A stretch of DNA of 64,000 bases from Actinomadura opuntiae (GCF_030283205.1 NZ_JASNWF010000022.1:1-64000); one strand, 5' to 3'; shown: positions 47,938 to 58,249, counted from the first letter of the stretch. The notes: generated by a model not told the origin, from the letters alone. Translations and numbers: made by a program.

Positions 47938-48918
47938 TCAGTCGCGCGGGTCGCGTGGCGGCGGGTCGAAATCGACGTCGACGTTCTCGAAGCCTTTGTG
48001 GCGTTCGGTCTCCGCGTAAGAGGTGTAGGCACGCCGGTCTCCGGCCGTCAGATCGACCTTGTCGGTGAAGGGCGTCAGGAGGCTGCGGGGCCACAGCCGC
48101 TGGTCGCGGACGACATTGATCTCGGCGGCGATCACGAAGGTCAGGGCGCCCAGATAGATCCATGTCAACAGGCCGAGCACGATGCCGAACATGCCGTAGG
48201 TGGCGGTGGCTCCCTTGAGCATGTGGCCGAGCAGGAAGGTGCCGGCCCACTGCAGACCCTGCCAGACCAGCGCGGCGGCGATCGCACCCGTCCGGACCTG
48301 CGCGAGAGTGAGGGGCAGGGCGGTCAGTATCCGGAACGCCACCGTGAACAGCACGACGTTGATGGCCACGGCCACCGCGATGGCCGCGGCCCGCACACCG
48401 GCGCCGACGAGGCCGCCGGTGGCGGTCACCGCCGACGGCAGCGTGGTGGCCAGGACCACCACGCCGCCGGCCGTCAGCAGGAGCAGGCTGCGCGCCCTGG
48501 CGGCGATCGGGTTCGGCCGGGAGTTACGCGGTACTCCCCATATCTTGTTCAGGGCGTTCTGGGTGGCCTGTACGACGCCTAGGCCGCCGTACAGGCTGCC
48601 CACAATGCCCGTGGCCAGGGCAAGGATGCTGCCGTGGAAGGAGTGGATGTTGGTGCCGATCTGGTCGCCGATGACCGGGAACTGCGCCAGCGCGGAATCC
48701 AGCACGCGTTGCTGCAGGCCGGGGTTGCCCTGCAGGGCGAAACCCAGGCCGGTGACCAGCAGCAGGAGCAGCGGGAACAGCGACACGAACCCGTAATACG
48801 TGATCAACGCGGTGAGATAAGCGCCCTGATCGTCGACGAACTTGTACACCACGGCCAGTGGCAGCCCCGCCCAGCGATGCCGCCGCTGGTATTCGTCCAC
48901 CCGGGCCACCACACCCAC
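47938..48918 (-). CDS. YihY/BrkB-family inner-membrane protein
   Basis: A 326-residue protein with about six transmembrane helices, including the conserved TALITYYGFVSLFPLLLLLV and the GSLYGGLGVVQATQNALNKIWGV and YLGALTFVIAAEIN regions of the YihY (formerly RNase BN) family. GTG 48918 is chosen because GAGAGGGGG lies 7 bp upstream; the frame stays open to 48993 without a ribosome site. The cytoplasmic C-terminal tail is acidic and Pro-rich. Molecular function of the family is unknown. Not obviously linked to the NRPS cluster. Confidence 0.9.
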   Translation of the reverse strand: MGVVARVDEYQRRHRWAGLPLAVVYKFVDDQGAYLTALITYYGFVSLFPLLLLLVTGLGFALQGNPGLQQRVLDSALAQFPVIGDQIGTNIHSFHGSILALATGIVGSLYGGLGVVQATQNALNKIWGVPRNSRPNPIAARARSLLLLTAGGVVVLATTLPSAVTATGGLVGAGVRAAAIAVAVAINVVLFTVAFRILTALPLTLAQVRTGAIAAALVWQGLQWAGTFLLGHMLKGATATYGMFGIVLGLLTWIYLGALTFVIAAEINVVRDQRLWPRSLLTPFTDKVDLTAGDRRAYTSYAETERHKGFENVDVDFDPPPRDPRD

Positions 48919-49167
48919 GGCATGTCCCCCTCTCGCCCGGCCTGAACCCCCATCATGGAGCGGGCCGGGCAGTCCCGCCATCGCCTCGACCACTCATCGC
49001 CGGTGACGGTGAACCCTAGGACGACGGTGCCGATGATGAGCAGGATGCCGGGCCTTCCTGGAGCGTCGCCCGGCCGGCCATCTCGTGGACGACCACGACC
49101 GTGTGAAACCACCACAAGCTGCGCGCCATCGCCGAGGCCCCCAGGAGCACGAGCGACGCCGTGGCGG

Positions 49168-49458
49168 TCAGCCGCCCGAGCGGAACCGGTCCAGCCGCCT
49201 GTGCAGGGCGACGGCCTCCTCGAACGTCGGTGTGATGCCGGTGCCGTTCGCCAGGTCCTTGGCCACCTGCCGGTAGAGGGCGGCCGGGTTCCGGACCGCG
49301 ATCGGCAGTTCACTCGCGGCCGGGGCCAACTCCCGGGTACCGCTGGCGGTGACCAGCGTCCCCCGGAACGGTGCCATCTGCGGCTGGCGTAGCGCAGGGA
49401 TGCCGGGGCTCGCCATCTGCAGTCCGAGCCGCCCGTCCAGGCCCTGAACGACGATCAC
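49168..49458 (-). pseudogene. C-terminal fragment, oxidoreductase-like
   Basis: A 96-codon frame whose end (ALYRQVAKDLANGTGITPTFEEAVALHRRLD) resembles the C-terminus of Gfo/Idh/MocA-type dehydrogenases, where a PTFEDAVAxH helix closes the protein. The NAD-binding domain and most of the rest are missing upstream, and no convincing ribosome site precedes it. I read it as the tail of a lost gene; the family call is from pattern memory and moderately sure. Confidence 0.45.
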
Positions 49459-49851
49459 GGTCGATCCAGCCGGATCACCGTCCCATGCGGTGACGCTGCC
49501 GATGCCCGACCGTCAAACACAGCAGTAGGTCCTCGGGACGAATCCTGAGACCCACTGGGTAAGCATTGAAGCCGATTCGGCGAACCCCTAGCGGGGTGCT
49601 ATAAGCCCTCTCGAGGGAGAGCGGGGTGCCTCTTTCCTGGCGGGTAATGATATACCGCTCTCATATGGCCCGCCCGGCCCGGGAACTGCGGACGACCTAC
49701 CTCGGATCCGCGACGACGTCCAGCGGTAGGAACACTTTCAGGTCCGCCCAACCCGTTGAACCAGTCCAGCGCGTACTGGTCTGGCATTGGGATCTCGACG
49801 GTCCCCGGGACCGGCCGACGGAAGGCGCGCTGAACCGCTACTGTGCCGCGC
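49459..49851. other. Gene-poor stretch with decayed minus-strand frame
   Basis: An 84-codon minus-strand frame (49599-49853) with MPDQYALDWFNGLGG is present but has no recognised family and no clear ribosome site. A short inverted repeat (CCCTC-TCGA-GGGAG) lies near 49608-49621. Otherwise nothing is seen. Confidence 0.35.
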
Positions 49852-50445
49852 ATGACCGACCTGAATGATGCTGATCGCGAGTGCGTCGAGGTGTATCTGC
49901 TGACGTTGCACGAGCCCTATGAGGAGGCGCGGCATCCGGTGCCGATCAACGCCACGATCGTGCACGCGGCCACCCTCCTGCATCCGTCGGTGCCGCAGCC
50001 CGACGGCGGCCGCATGTACCGGTGCCTGACCGAGTTCCCCGACCGCAGTCCCGGATGCGTGGTGCCGGTCTCGACGCTGACGTTCGAGCTGAACGGCGGC
50101 CGACTGTGGGGCGCCGTTGGTGATTGGGAGCGGGTGACCGACGCCGTGGTGGCACTCGCGCGCGCCGGCCGGTGCGATGCGATGCCGCTGGGGTTGCCGC
50201 AACTGTCGGCGGCGTTGCTGGCCAACAGCCCGCACACCACGCTGACGATGCACTACCCGGACGGGACGAGCACCGAGTACGACGGCGCCGAGCGCCTGGT
50301 GCGCCTGCGCGACCTGGAAGAGCGCGTCCGTGCCGCCGCGGCGCGGGCGCCGTTCTGGCCAGGGGAAGGCCTGGTGCCGCCGGCTCCGTTCGCCGGGCCG
50401 AAGCCCTACCGCCCCTACCGGCCGGATGCGCACGGGTGGCGCTGA
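49852..50445 (+). CDS. Hypothetical protein, 197 residues
   Basis: An acidic soluble protein with no signal peptide or membrane helix, starting at ATG 49852 (MTDLNDADRECVEVYL); GTG 49843 is in frame but less likely. Good GC3 pattern and even composition support real coding. The middle part (TTLTMHYPDGTSTEYDGAERL) looks like a beta-hairpin, and the C-terminal tail is Pro/Tyr-rich. I do not recognise the family. It stands alone between remnants. Confidence 0.6.
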   Translation: MTDLNDADRECVEVYLLTLHEPYEEARHPVPINATIVHAATLLHPSVPQPDGGRMYRCLTEFPDRSPGCVVPVSTLTFELNGGRLWGAVGDWERVTDAVVALARAGRCDAMPLGLPQLSAALLANSPHTTLTMHYPDGTSTEYDGAERLVRLRDLEERVRAAAARAPFWPGEGLVPPAPFAGPKPYRPYRPDAHGWR

Positions 50446-50770
50446 CCCGCGGGCAGAAGAAGTGATCAACGCCGAACCGGTCGGCGGAACCTGGCCTCGC
50501 TGGCATTGATGATCGCGGTCTGCTGGCGCCCAGGTGTTCGATCACCTGGACGCGCGCGTCGACACCCCGGTCCGGTCTGTCGGAATCTCGCGCGGTTCCT
50601 GCTCGACCAGGAAGCCTCTTCCACCGCCGCTGCCGGATGTTCAGCCGCAGCATCGGGATCGGCGGACTCGGTCTGGGCAAACTGCAACTCCACTGAGCCC
50701 GGAGGTCTTCTTGCTGATCGAACGCCTACCGGTCAGGTGGCACCAAGATCATGGCCGGTAGGCCCCGGCT
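50446..50770. other. Non-coding or decayed stretch
   Basis: About 325 bp without a supported gene. Short open frames on the plus strand show no family resemblance. Confidence 0.4.
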
Positions 50771-50941
50771 TCAGCCTCGAGTGAGGGCTTGGGCGACGAT
50801 GACCCGGTCGCCGTTGAACGTGACGGACGGGGGTCCATGGAGCTCGTAGCCCAGGTCCAGCGCTTCGCTGACCCGCCAGCAGAACGCCTCGTCATCAGGA
50901 CCGGTGAGGACGTACCGGGGTGGTTCTCGTTCTTCAGTCAT
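50771..50941 (-). CDS. DUF1737-like small protein, 56 residues
   Basis: A short gene found by reading the minus strand: MTEEREPPRYVLTGPDDEAF, then CWRVSEALDLGYELHGPPS and VTFNGDRVIVAQAL. The tGPDd-xFc-rVseaLdlGYeLhG-ps pattern matches DUF1737, a small soluble family usually of 55-70 residues. AGGA lies 7 bp before ATG 50941. Function unknown. It is monocistronic. Confidence 0.75.
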   Translation of the reverse strand: MTEEREPPRYVLTGPDDEAFCWRVSEALDLGYELHGPPSVTFNGDRVIVAQALTRG

Positions 50942-51150
50942 GCGTTGATCCTATGGTCGGCTTTTTCCGGTTGGCGAGCGGCGCCGTCCCTGATTCGGCA
51001 CAGCTCAATTCGGCAGGCAAAGCGGCACTCACTTTGTTCCGTCCGGGAGATGCTTGACGGTGCCCCTTGGGTTTGGCTGCCGCGTATTCGTAGCGGGAGG
51101 CGCGCGCCAGGGGACAAAGCGGAGCCGTACGGCAACTGGGAAAATCTCGT

Positions 51151-51330
51151 TCATTCGCGCGGCGGCAACCGCCGCTCCGGCCGGGACCGGGGCCTGCGTC
51201 TGAGGTTGGCTGCCAGGAGGGCCGTGGCGTGGTCGGCGATGAAGCGGGGGATGCGCAGGAACAGCAGGATTGTGCGGACGGTGGACGCCGGAAAGGGCAG
51301 TTCGGTGTCGTCGTCTGGTTTCTCGTCCAT
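51151..51330 (-). CDS. Small hypothetical protein, 59 residues
   Basis: ATG 51330 is preceded by GGGAGGGG at 6-7 bp, a strong ribosome site, which is the main support. The product begins acidic (MDEKPDDDTELPFP), has an amphipathic helix (VRTILLFLRIPRFIADHATALLAANL) and ends in a strongly basic Arg/Pro tail. It has no recognised family. It may associate with membrane or nucleic acid, but that is only inferred from composition. Confidence 0.5.
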   Translation of the reverse strand: MDEKPDDDTELPFPASTVRTILLFLRIPRFIADHATALLAANLRRRPRSRPERRLPPRE

Positions 51331-51528
51331 GCCGAGCCCCTCCCGATGGCGGCCAGACTGAGTTTTCAATGTGGGCCCTTGGTGTCCTCCAGGCCGCCAG
51401 GGGCCGACTCTGCGGGAGGCGCGAGGGCCGTCTCTACCTCGCGAGCGGGGCCGTCAGGAATGCGGCAGGCCATTCCAGCGAATCCACGCCGCAGCGCCGC
51501 CGAGCCGGTTCCGGGTCGCACTGGGCGG

Positions 51529-52590
51529 TCAGGAGTTCTTGAGAGCCGCCGGGTCGGAGTAGGTCCCCTTGTGGGCGACGCCCCAGATGGTGGAGGTGCC
51601 GGGCACCGCGGTGATGTCGTACATCTTCAGCCCGGCCGGGAGCGTGGCGGCATGCCAGGACCCACCGCTGTACAGGTAGGGCGTGCTCGTACCGTAGTCG
51701 GCGGGCGCCACCCAGACGGTGCCGTTGGCGGCCACGGCGAGGTCCCCGCCGCGGGCAATCCCGTCCGGTAGCGGGATCACGGTCCAGCCGGTGCCGTTCC
51801 AGTGGGTGAGGTACTTCCAGGTCAGGGCCCATACGTCGGTCGCGCCGACGGGGACGACCTTGACGAAAGCGTCGTTGGCGCCCGCCGGGATCGTGGGCGG
51901 CGTGACGCCGGTCCAGGAGGTCCCGTCGTAGTGAGCGATCGCGGGGGCGGTGCCGGAGGCGGTGCTGCTGCCCCCGACGGCCCACGCGTCCGTCGCGCTG
52001 CGGGCTTGCAGGTCCGAGACGTCGCCGATGGGGAGCGCGTAGCCGGTCCAGGTGGAGCCGGTGCGCTTCTGCAGCCGCGGCGTCGGGTCGCCCGCGCCGG
52101 TGACCTGCGAGACCCAGGTTCCGGCGGGGCCGGTGCTGATCATGCTGAGTCTGGCTTGGGACGGCTTGTCCACTTTCTGGAAGGCGGTGCCGTCGAAGCG
52201 GGCCAGGTAGTCGTGGAAGCCGGAGGAGCCGGTCGGGCCACCGGCGACCCATGTCTCGGCGCCCGAGGAGGCGATCGCGCCGATCTGCCCCTGGCCCGTC
52301 CAGCCGTTGAGCGGATACTCCGTCCAGGACGACCCCTTCCACCGCCGCAGCACGGGAGCTCCGTTGCTGTAGAGCGCGCAGTTGTCGGCCCAGACCACGC
52401 AGTACTCCCCCTGGGCCCCGCCGATCCAGACCCCGCCAGATGTGTCGGCGGCCACGTCGTCCAGTTCGGCCGTGGGCCAGAAGAACGGGAGCGACACCGA
52501 GGTGAAGGTGCCCTCGTCCGCGTGCGCCGTCACCGGCGCGGACAGCAGGGCGGCGGCCACCGCCGCGGCACAGGCAAGTGATCGTTTCAT
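51529..52590 (-). CDS. Secreted beta-propeller-like protein, 353 residues
   Basis: ATG 52590 begins a classic Sec signal peptide (MKRSLACAAAVAAALLSAPVTAHA) with cleavage after AHA. The mature part has repeated units such as RRWKGSSWTEYPL, ARFDGTAFQKVD, LQKRTGSTWTGYALP, AHYDGTSWTGVTPP and THWNGTGWTVIPLP, spaced about 40-50 residues apart, like blades of a secreted WD/YVTN-type propeller. Two Cys residues near the start could form a disulfide. The frame is open well upstream of 52590, but the signal peptide fixes the start. Role unknown; such proteins are common exported actinomycete proteins. Confidence 0.85.
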   Translation of the reverse strand: MKRSLACAAAVAAALLSAPVTAHADEGTFTSVSLPFFWPTAELDDVAADTSGGVWIGGAQGEYCVVWADNCALYSNGAPVLRRWKGSSWTEYPLNGWTGQGQIGAIASSGAETWVAGGPTGSSGFHDYLARFDGTAFQKVDKPSQARLSMISTGPAGTWVSQVTGAGDPTPRLQKRTGSTWTGYALPIGDVSDLQARSATDAWAVGGSSTASGTAPAIAHYDGTSWTGVTPPTIPAGANDAFVKVVPVGATDVWALTWKYLTHWNGTGWTVIPLPDGIARGGDLAVAANGTVWVAPADYGTSTPYLYSGGSWHAATLPAGLKMYDITAVPGTSTIWGVAHKGTYSDPAALKNS

Positions 52591-52774
52591 GCCAGCACTA
52601 TGACGCGTCCCGACCGATATTGCCAGTAAATACTGGCATGGTGTTGGCCGCCTCGAGGCCGGGCCGCGCGGCCCCGGGGCGCGACCGGCCGGTCGCACCG
52701 GCCGAGCCGACGACAGCCGGCCACCTCTCTCCAAAGGCCGCGCAAACCCACGGCGAGCACTCCGGACGGACAAT

Positions 52775-52794
52775 ATATACGATCGACCGTATGT
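52775..52794. promoter_or_regulatory. TetR operator copy 1
   Basis: ATATACGATCGACCGTATGT, an imperfect palindrome (8 of 10 positions pair) that matches 16 of 20 positions of the site before the TetR gene at 55213. It lies directly before the open frame at 52795. Confidence 0.6.
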
Positions 52795-53280
52795 ATGCGC
52801 GATACTCGGCAGTGGGGGCGGCTGGCGAGCAAGACCGCCGGCGGCACCACCGCGAACCTGGGATCGGGCGACGACACCGTCGGCCAGGCTTGCACCCGAC
52901 CCGACGGGTCCACGGCCACCATGCTCGGGACGGCGGCGACCGGCGTCGGTCCCGTCTCCTACACCGCCACCGACTACGACGCCACCACCGCAACGACCAG
53001 CCTCACGGGGCCCAAGAGTTCCCGGTACGGCCTCACGATCTTCGCGGACGACTGCCGGTTCTCCTTCTCCGGCATCGCCGCGACCTACACCAACACCGCC
53101 CGGATCCTGAAGTACGCCGGCGCGACCGCCACCCCGTTCACGACCGCCGACAATGACGGCTCATTCGGCTGCCCCGGAGTGAGTACCGCAGGCGAGGCGA
53201 TCACCTTCACCGGCGAGCTGAAGATCTCCCCGGCCATCGCCATCACCCGCACGGTCGGCCAGACCGGACCGGAGTCGGCG
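52795..53280 (+). pseudogene. Exported-protein fragment fused to junk
   Basis: Codons 15-160 read like a real extracytoplasmic protein rich in Thr, Ala, Gly and Asp (TTANLGSGDDTVGQACTRPD, SRYGLTIFADDCRFSFSGIA, GSFGCPGVSTAGEAITFTGEL), with Cys residues suited to disulfides. No signal peptide remains at the N-terminus. After SPAIAITRTVGQ the frame runs without a stop into the antisense of an MFS fragment. It appears to be a piece inserted between a TetR operator and the transporter it once controlled. Family not recognised. Confidence 0.5.
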
Positions 53281-53377
53281 ATGGCCGGCTTCACCGGCGT
53301 CGTTCTGCTTGCCGCGCGGCAGCATGCGGCCGCGCGCCGGCACCACCGGACTCGGACTCGGGTTGGTGCCGGCGCGA

Positions 53378-53505
53378 CCGCGCCCTGGAGAACTCGCGCG
53401 GCGATGAGGGCGCCTGCGTTCGGCGACAGCGCGCAGGCGATCGATGACAGAGTGAACAAGGCCACTCCGAGAAGGAAGATCCGCCTGCGGCCGTACGCTC
53501 AGCGC
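53378..53505 (-). pseudogene. Inverted N-terminal fragment of an MFS exporter
   Basis: Reading down from about 53500 on the minus strand gives YGRRRIFLLGVALFTLSSIACALSPNAGALIAARVLQGA with ordinary codons: the helix 2-4 region of a 14-helix drug/proton antiporter. The frame then decays. It abuts, head to head, the C-terminal part of the same kind of transporter on the plus strand, so part of the gene was inverted. Confidence 0.75.
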
Positions 53506-54280
53506 GGCCCTCTTCCTTCTGGTGCTCCCGCTCATCCAGGGCCGGCAGGCAGGCTGGCCGGGGTGGGTCTGGGCCTGCTTTGCGGGCAGCGCGATCGCGT
53601 TCGGCCTTTTCATCGCGATCGAGCGGAACCTGGAACGGCGCGGCCAGGATCCGCTGGTACCGCTGACACTGTTCAGGCAACGCACGTTCTCGCTCGGGAT
53701 CATTCTCGTCCTGACCCTGTACGCGCTGATCTACTCCTACTACCTGGCGTTGTCGGTAACGATGCAGCAGGGCCTGGAGATGTCAGCACTAGGCGCGGGC
53801 CTGGTCTACACGCCGGCAGCCACGACGTTCTTCGTCTTCAGCATGGTGGCGAGCCGGATCATCCCGAAATATGGGCGACGCGTCCTCGAGATCGGGACGA
53901 TCATAATGGCGAGCGGTTACCTGGCGACCGGCCTGTTGCTGGTGTCCGGCCCGCGGATCACCGCGCTGCTGGTGATCCCCACCCTCATCCTGCAGAGCGT
54001 CGGTGGCGGACTGGTCATCACGCAAGCGCTCAACACGGTGCTGAGCCGCGTCAAGCCGGAGTCGGCCGGTGTCGCCTCAGGGGCCTTGTCCACCGCCCAG
54101 CAGTGTGGAGGAGCGCTGGGCGTCGCCGTTATCGGAGCGGTCTTCTTCCATTTCTTCCATTACGGGCCCGCGGAGGCCGACCGGGTTGCCGCCGCCGGCG
54201 ATGCCTTCGCGGCCGCGTCCATCGGGGCCTTCGTCATCGCCGTCATAGCGGGCATCGTCGTCTTCCTCCTGCCGAAGTAG
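53500..54280 (+). pseudogene. C-terminal half of MFS drug exporter
   Basis: Intact coding from TLSAALFLLVLPLIQGRQAGWP to a stop at 54278-54280, about 260 residues. It has the loop LVPLTLFRQRTFSLG and helices of the EmrB/QacA (DHA2) type, including GALSTAQQCGGALGVAVIGAVFF. Helices 1 to about 7 are missing; an inverted piece of them lies just upstream on the other strand. A short ATG at 53522 is available, but half a transporter is not expected to work. The nearby TetR gene and operators suggest it was once a TetR-controlled efflux pump. Confidence 0.8.
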
Positions 54281-54506
54281 CCGGCCGCCCAGCCCTGAAC
54301 GCCGGGCCCGACATACGCCGTCGACTACGCGCGCTTGGAGCGACAGAAAAGGGCACGATTTGCTCCTGGACCTCGATCATGTGGTTGGCCTTCCCGCCCG
54401 TCATCGTCGCCTTGTCGTCACCCGTGGCGCGCGACCACCACCGCGGAGATCGTCCGGCGTCAGGCCCCGTCCACGGCACGCGAACCCGGCGGTGGCCCCA
54501 TCGAGC

Positions 54507-55181
54507 TCAACTCCGCGGTGGACGGAGGAACCCGTCGATCACGCGGTGGACCTTGTCGGCGGCGTCGGCGTCGCCGAGGCGCATCGCGGTGTTGGCCGCG
54601 CACAGGACTGCGTCGATCTGGAAGGCGGCCAGATCGGCGTCCAGATCGGCGATCTGGCCTGCGTCGGCGGCGACCCGGAGATGGTGGGCGATGAGGCCGA
54701 CCCATTCTTGCTGGTCGCGCAGGAGTTCGTCGCGGACCGGGCCCGGACGGCTGTCGAAGTCGACGAGGTTGGCGACCCGGAAGCACCCGCCGGGGAACAG
54801 CGGCGTCGCGGCGTAGACGATCCAGTGCTCGACCAGCGCGCGCAGCCGGGCGGCACCCCGGGGAGCGTCCTTGGCGGGACGCACGACCGCGTCGACGAAC
54901 GCCTCGCGCGCCGATTCCACGGCGGCCAGCTGGAGATTCTCCTTCGAACGGAACAGCGTTTGGATGTTGCTCTTGCTGATGTTGAGGTCGGCGGCCAGGC
55001 GGCCGAAGCTGAGCCCGCTCAGCCCCTCCAGCGACGCGACGTCCACGGCGTGGCGCGCGATCGTCCGCCGGGACCGCGCCCCCCGCACCAGCCGCTGGTC
55101 CGGCCGCGCCTCCCCCCGACCGGACGGCTCCGCCGGTCCGGCCGTCTCATCCGGCTTCGGGTGCTGGGAGGACTCGCTCAT
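54507..55181 (-). CDS. TetR-family transcriptional regulator
   Basis: A 224-residue repressor. The DNA-binding domain (about residues 35-85) contains LSFGRLAADLNISKSNIQTLFRSKENL, a typical TetR helix-turn-helix. The C-terminal part has AATPLFPGGCFRVANLVDFDSRPGPVRDEL, as in TetR proteins with a TetR_C ligand domain. ATG 55181 is chosen; the longer open frame to 55433 crosses the operator. An operator-like palindrome lies 32 bp upstream, indicating autorepression, and a second copy stands at 52775. It probably controlled the MFS pump, now broken. Confidence 0.92.
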   Translation of the reverse strand: MSESSQHPKPDETAGPAEPSGRGEARPDQRLVRGARSRRTIARHAVDVASLEGLSGLSFGRLAADLNISKSNIQTLFRSKENLQLAAVESAREAFVDAVVRPAKDAPRGAARLRALVEHWIVYAATPLFPGGCFRVANLVDFDSRPGPVRDELLRDQQEWVGLIAHHLRVAADAGQIADLDADLAAFQIDAVLCAANTAMRLGDADAADKVHRVIDGFLRPPRS

Positions 55182-55212
55182 GAGACCCAATCTGCCACAC
55201 CTGCCAGCTATT

Positions 55213-55232
55213 ACATACGATCGTTCGCATGT
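55213..55232. promoter_or_regulatory. TetR operator copy 2
   Basis: ACATACGATCGTTCGCATGT, imperfect palindrome (8 of 10 positions pair), upstream of the TetR gene and matching the site at 52775-52794. Confidence 0.65.
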
Positions 55233-55380
55233 GGCCGCAGGCTCCCGAAGCCGGAACCCGTGGGGTGCCGCGGCGGGCGATGACCGGCTGATGCCCTTGG
55301 CCCGTACCAGACGGCCAGGGGCGGGCTTCGGCGGGGGCGGACAGGGTCCCGGGCTCCTCAGGGATGGGCGCAGCCTCAGG

Positions 55381-56643
<1,263 letters not shown>

Positions 56644-56689
56644 GACGGGCTCCTTCGGTGGACGGGACGGGCGCGGCGGAACCCACGGC

Positions 56690-56960
56690 CGCCGCGGATC
56701 AAGACGCTCTTGGCCATGGTGGAGCCCTCCTGGCGGGCGCGCTCGGCGTAGACCTCGGCGCGAATCGCCGCGATCTCCCGGCCATCGAAGGGATCGGGCC
56801 GTCCCACGCCCGGCCGCCGTTCAGATGCTCGGCGACGGAGACCCCTCCTTCCCAGGCACGGTCCAGGCGGGAGCGGTACTCCGGTGGAAGGTGGTCGATC
56901 ACAGAGACTCCAGCGGATCGGTCGACAATCCGGAACGCGTCCCGGCTCGTCACCGCATTC
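56690..56960 (-). pseudogene. Possible frameshifted small gene
   Basis: On the minus strand one frame reads VIDHLPPEYRSRLDRAWEGG and VSVAEHLNGGRAWDGP, and a neighbouring frame continues DPFDGREIAAIRAEVYAERA. Joined near 56790 they make a sensible Glu/Arg-rich helical protein of about 75-80 residues. A single indel seems to split it. No family recognised; the remainder of the gap to the PucR gene holds only its promoter. Confidence 0.35.
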
Positions 56961-57006
56961 TGTGATCTGCACCAGAGCAGCTGAAAGGGGGTAGGAGCAC
57001 AAGCTG

Positions 57007-57026
57007 TACTGTGACGCGTCACAGTA
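57007..57026. promoter_or_regulatory. Perfect 20-bp palindrome at PucR start
   Basis: TACTGTGACGCGTCACAGTA ends within the AGGGGGG ribosome site, 9 bp before the PucR ATG. A bound protein would block transcription or initiation; autoregulation by PucR is a reasonable guess. Confidence 0.6.
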
Positions 57027-57035
57027 AGGGGGGTC

Positions 57036-58196
57036 ATGGATTTCTCCGCGGAGGCCCGCACGCTCGCCAATCGCTGCGAGCCGCTCATCAACGACCTCGC
57101 CCGTAAGATCACCGAGGTGGGGTTCCGGGACATCCCGGCCTACCAGAGCCTGCCGCGCGATATGCGCGAGGTGGAGATCGCCGCGACCGTCCGGCACGGG
57201 CTGCGGTTCTTCCTGCAGACCGTCAACGGCGAACGGGTGCCCGACCCCTATCGCTTCTACCGGGAGCGGGCCGCCCAACGCGCCGAAGAGGGCATGCCGC
57301 TGCACGTCCTGCTGCGCAGCTACCTCACCAACCGCGACATGCTGTGGCGGGCCCTGCGCGAAGTCGCCCGGCCGGGTGAGGAATCCGCCCTCCTCGAACT
57401 GGCCGACCTGCTGTTCGCCACCCAGGCCGCCCTCGTCGGGGACGTCACCGAGACCTACACCGCGGAGAAGACCTCACGGACCCATGAGCTGCGCGAACGG
57501 CAGCGCTCGCTGATCGCCGACCTGCTCACCGGCACCCCTGCCGCACCCGGCCAGGTCGACTCCCTCGGCCTGACCGGACAGATCATGGTCGTCGTCGCTC
57601 CACCGCGCGCCCACACCACGGCCGTCGACACCCACCGCGCCGCACGCCGCCTGCAAACCGCGCTGGAACGCGCCACCGGCCACCGCGCCATCGTCCATAC
57701 CGATCACCATGCCACTCACCTGCTGCTCGCCTTGCCCGGCAAGCCGCCCGGCGATCCCGCCTCGACCGTGCACCGCGTCCTCACCGAAGAACACGGGGCC
57801 CCATCGCGCGCGGCACGGGCGACCGCGCCAGGGGTGATGGACATCCACCGCGCCGCGACGACCGCCCGAGAGGTCCTACGTCTTGTCACCCTCCTGGACC
57901 GCGCACCCGGTCTCTACCGACTCGACGACGTCCTGCTCGAATACCACCTGAACCACCCGGACGACACCGGCCCGCTCCTGCGGTCGCTCCTCACCCCCGT
58001 CACCGCCGACCCCGCCCTCGCCGAGACGCTCCGCCTCTACATCTCCCACCAGCAAGACCGTCGCGCCGTCGCCAGGATTCTCGGCCTCCACCCCAACACC
58101 GTCGACAACCGCATCCGCCGCATCGGCCAGCACCTCGGCACCGACCTCACCAGCCCCTACGGTTACGCCTTGGCCCTGGCCGCCCTCACCGCCTAG
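57036..58196 (+). CDS. PucR-type transcriptional regulator
   Basis: A 386-residue regulator. The middle portion resembles the GGDEF-like/PucR ligand region, and the C-terminal ~60 residues form the PucR helix-turn-helix: LAETLRLYISHQQDRRAVARILGLHPNTVDNRIRRIGQHLG. The N-terminal ~150 residues are helical and may sense a ligand. ATG 57036 follows AAGGGGGG. A perfect palindrome overlaps this leader. No adjacent structural gene betrays the target. Confidence 0.92.
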   Translation: MDFSAEARTLANRCEPLINDLARKITEVGFRDIPAYQSLPRDMREVEIAATVRHGLRFFLQTVNGERVPDPYRFYRERAAQRAEEGMPLHVLLRSYLTNRDMLWRALREVARPGEESALLELADLLFATQAALVGDVTETYTAEKTSRTHELRERQRSLIADLLTGTPAAPGQVDSLGLTGQIMVVVAPPRAHTTAVDTHRAARRLQTALERATGHRAIVHTDHHATHLLLALPGKPPGDPASTVHRVLTEEHGAPSRAARATAPGVMDIHRAATTAREVLRLVTLLDRAPGLYRLDDVLLEYHLNHPDDTGPLLRSLLTPVTADPALAETLRLYISHQQDRRAVARILGLHPNTVDNRIRRIGQHLGTDLTSPYGYALALAALTA

Positions 58197-58249
58197 ATCG
58201 TGATGGGGGTTTGCCGAACCAGCCGCCGGCGTGGCGAAGGGCGCCCGAG

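Noticed and set aside
52795-54816. A 673-codon fusion protein
   Set aside because: Only codons 15-160 look like real protein; the rest is antisense or out-of-frame sequence of MFS and TetR genes.
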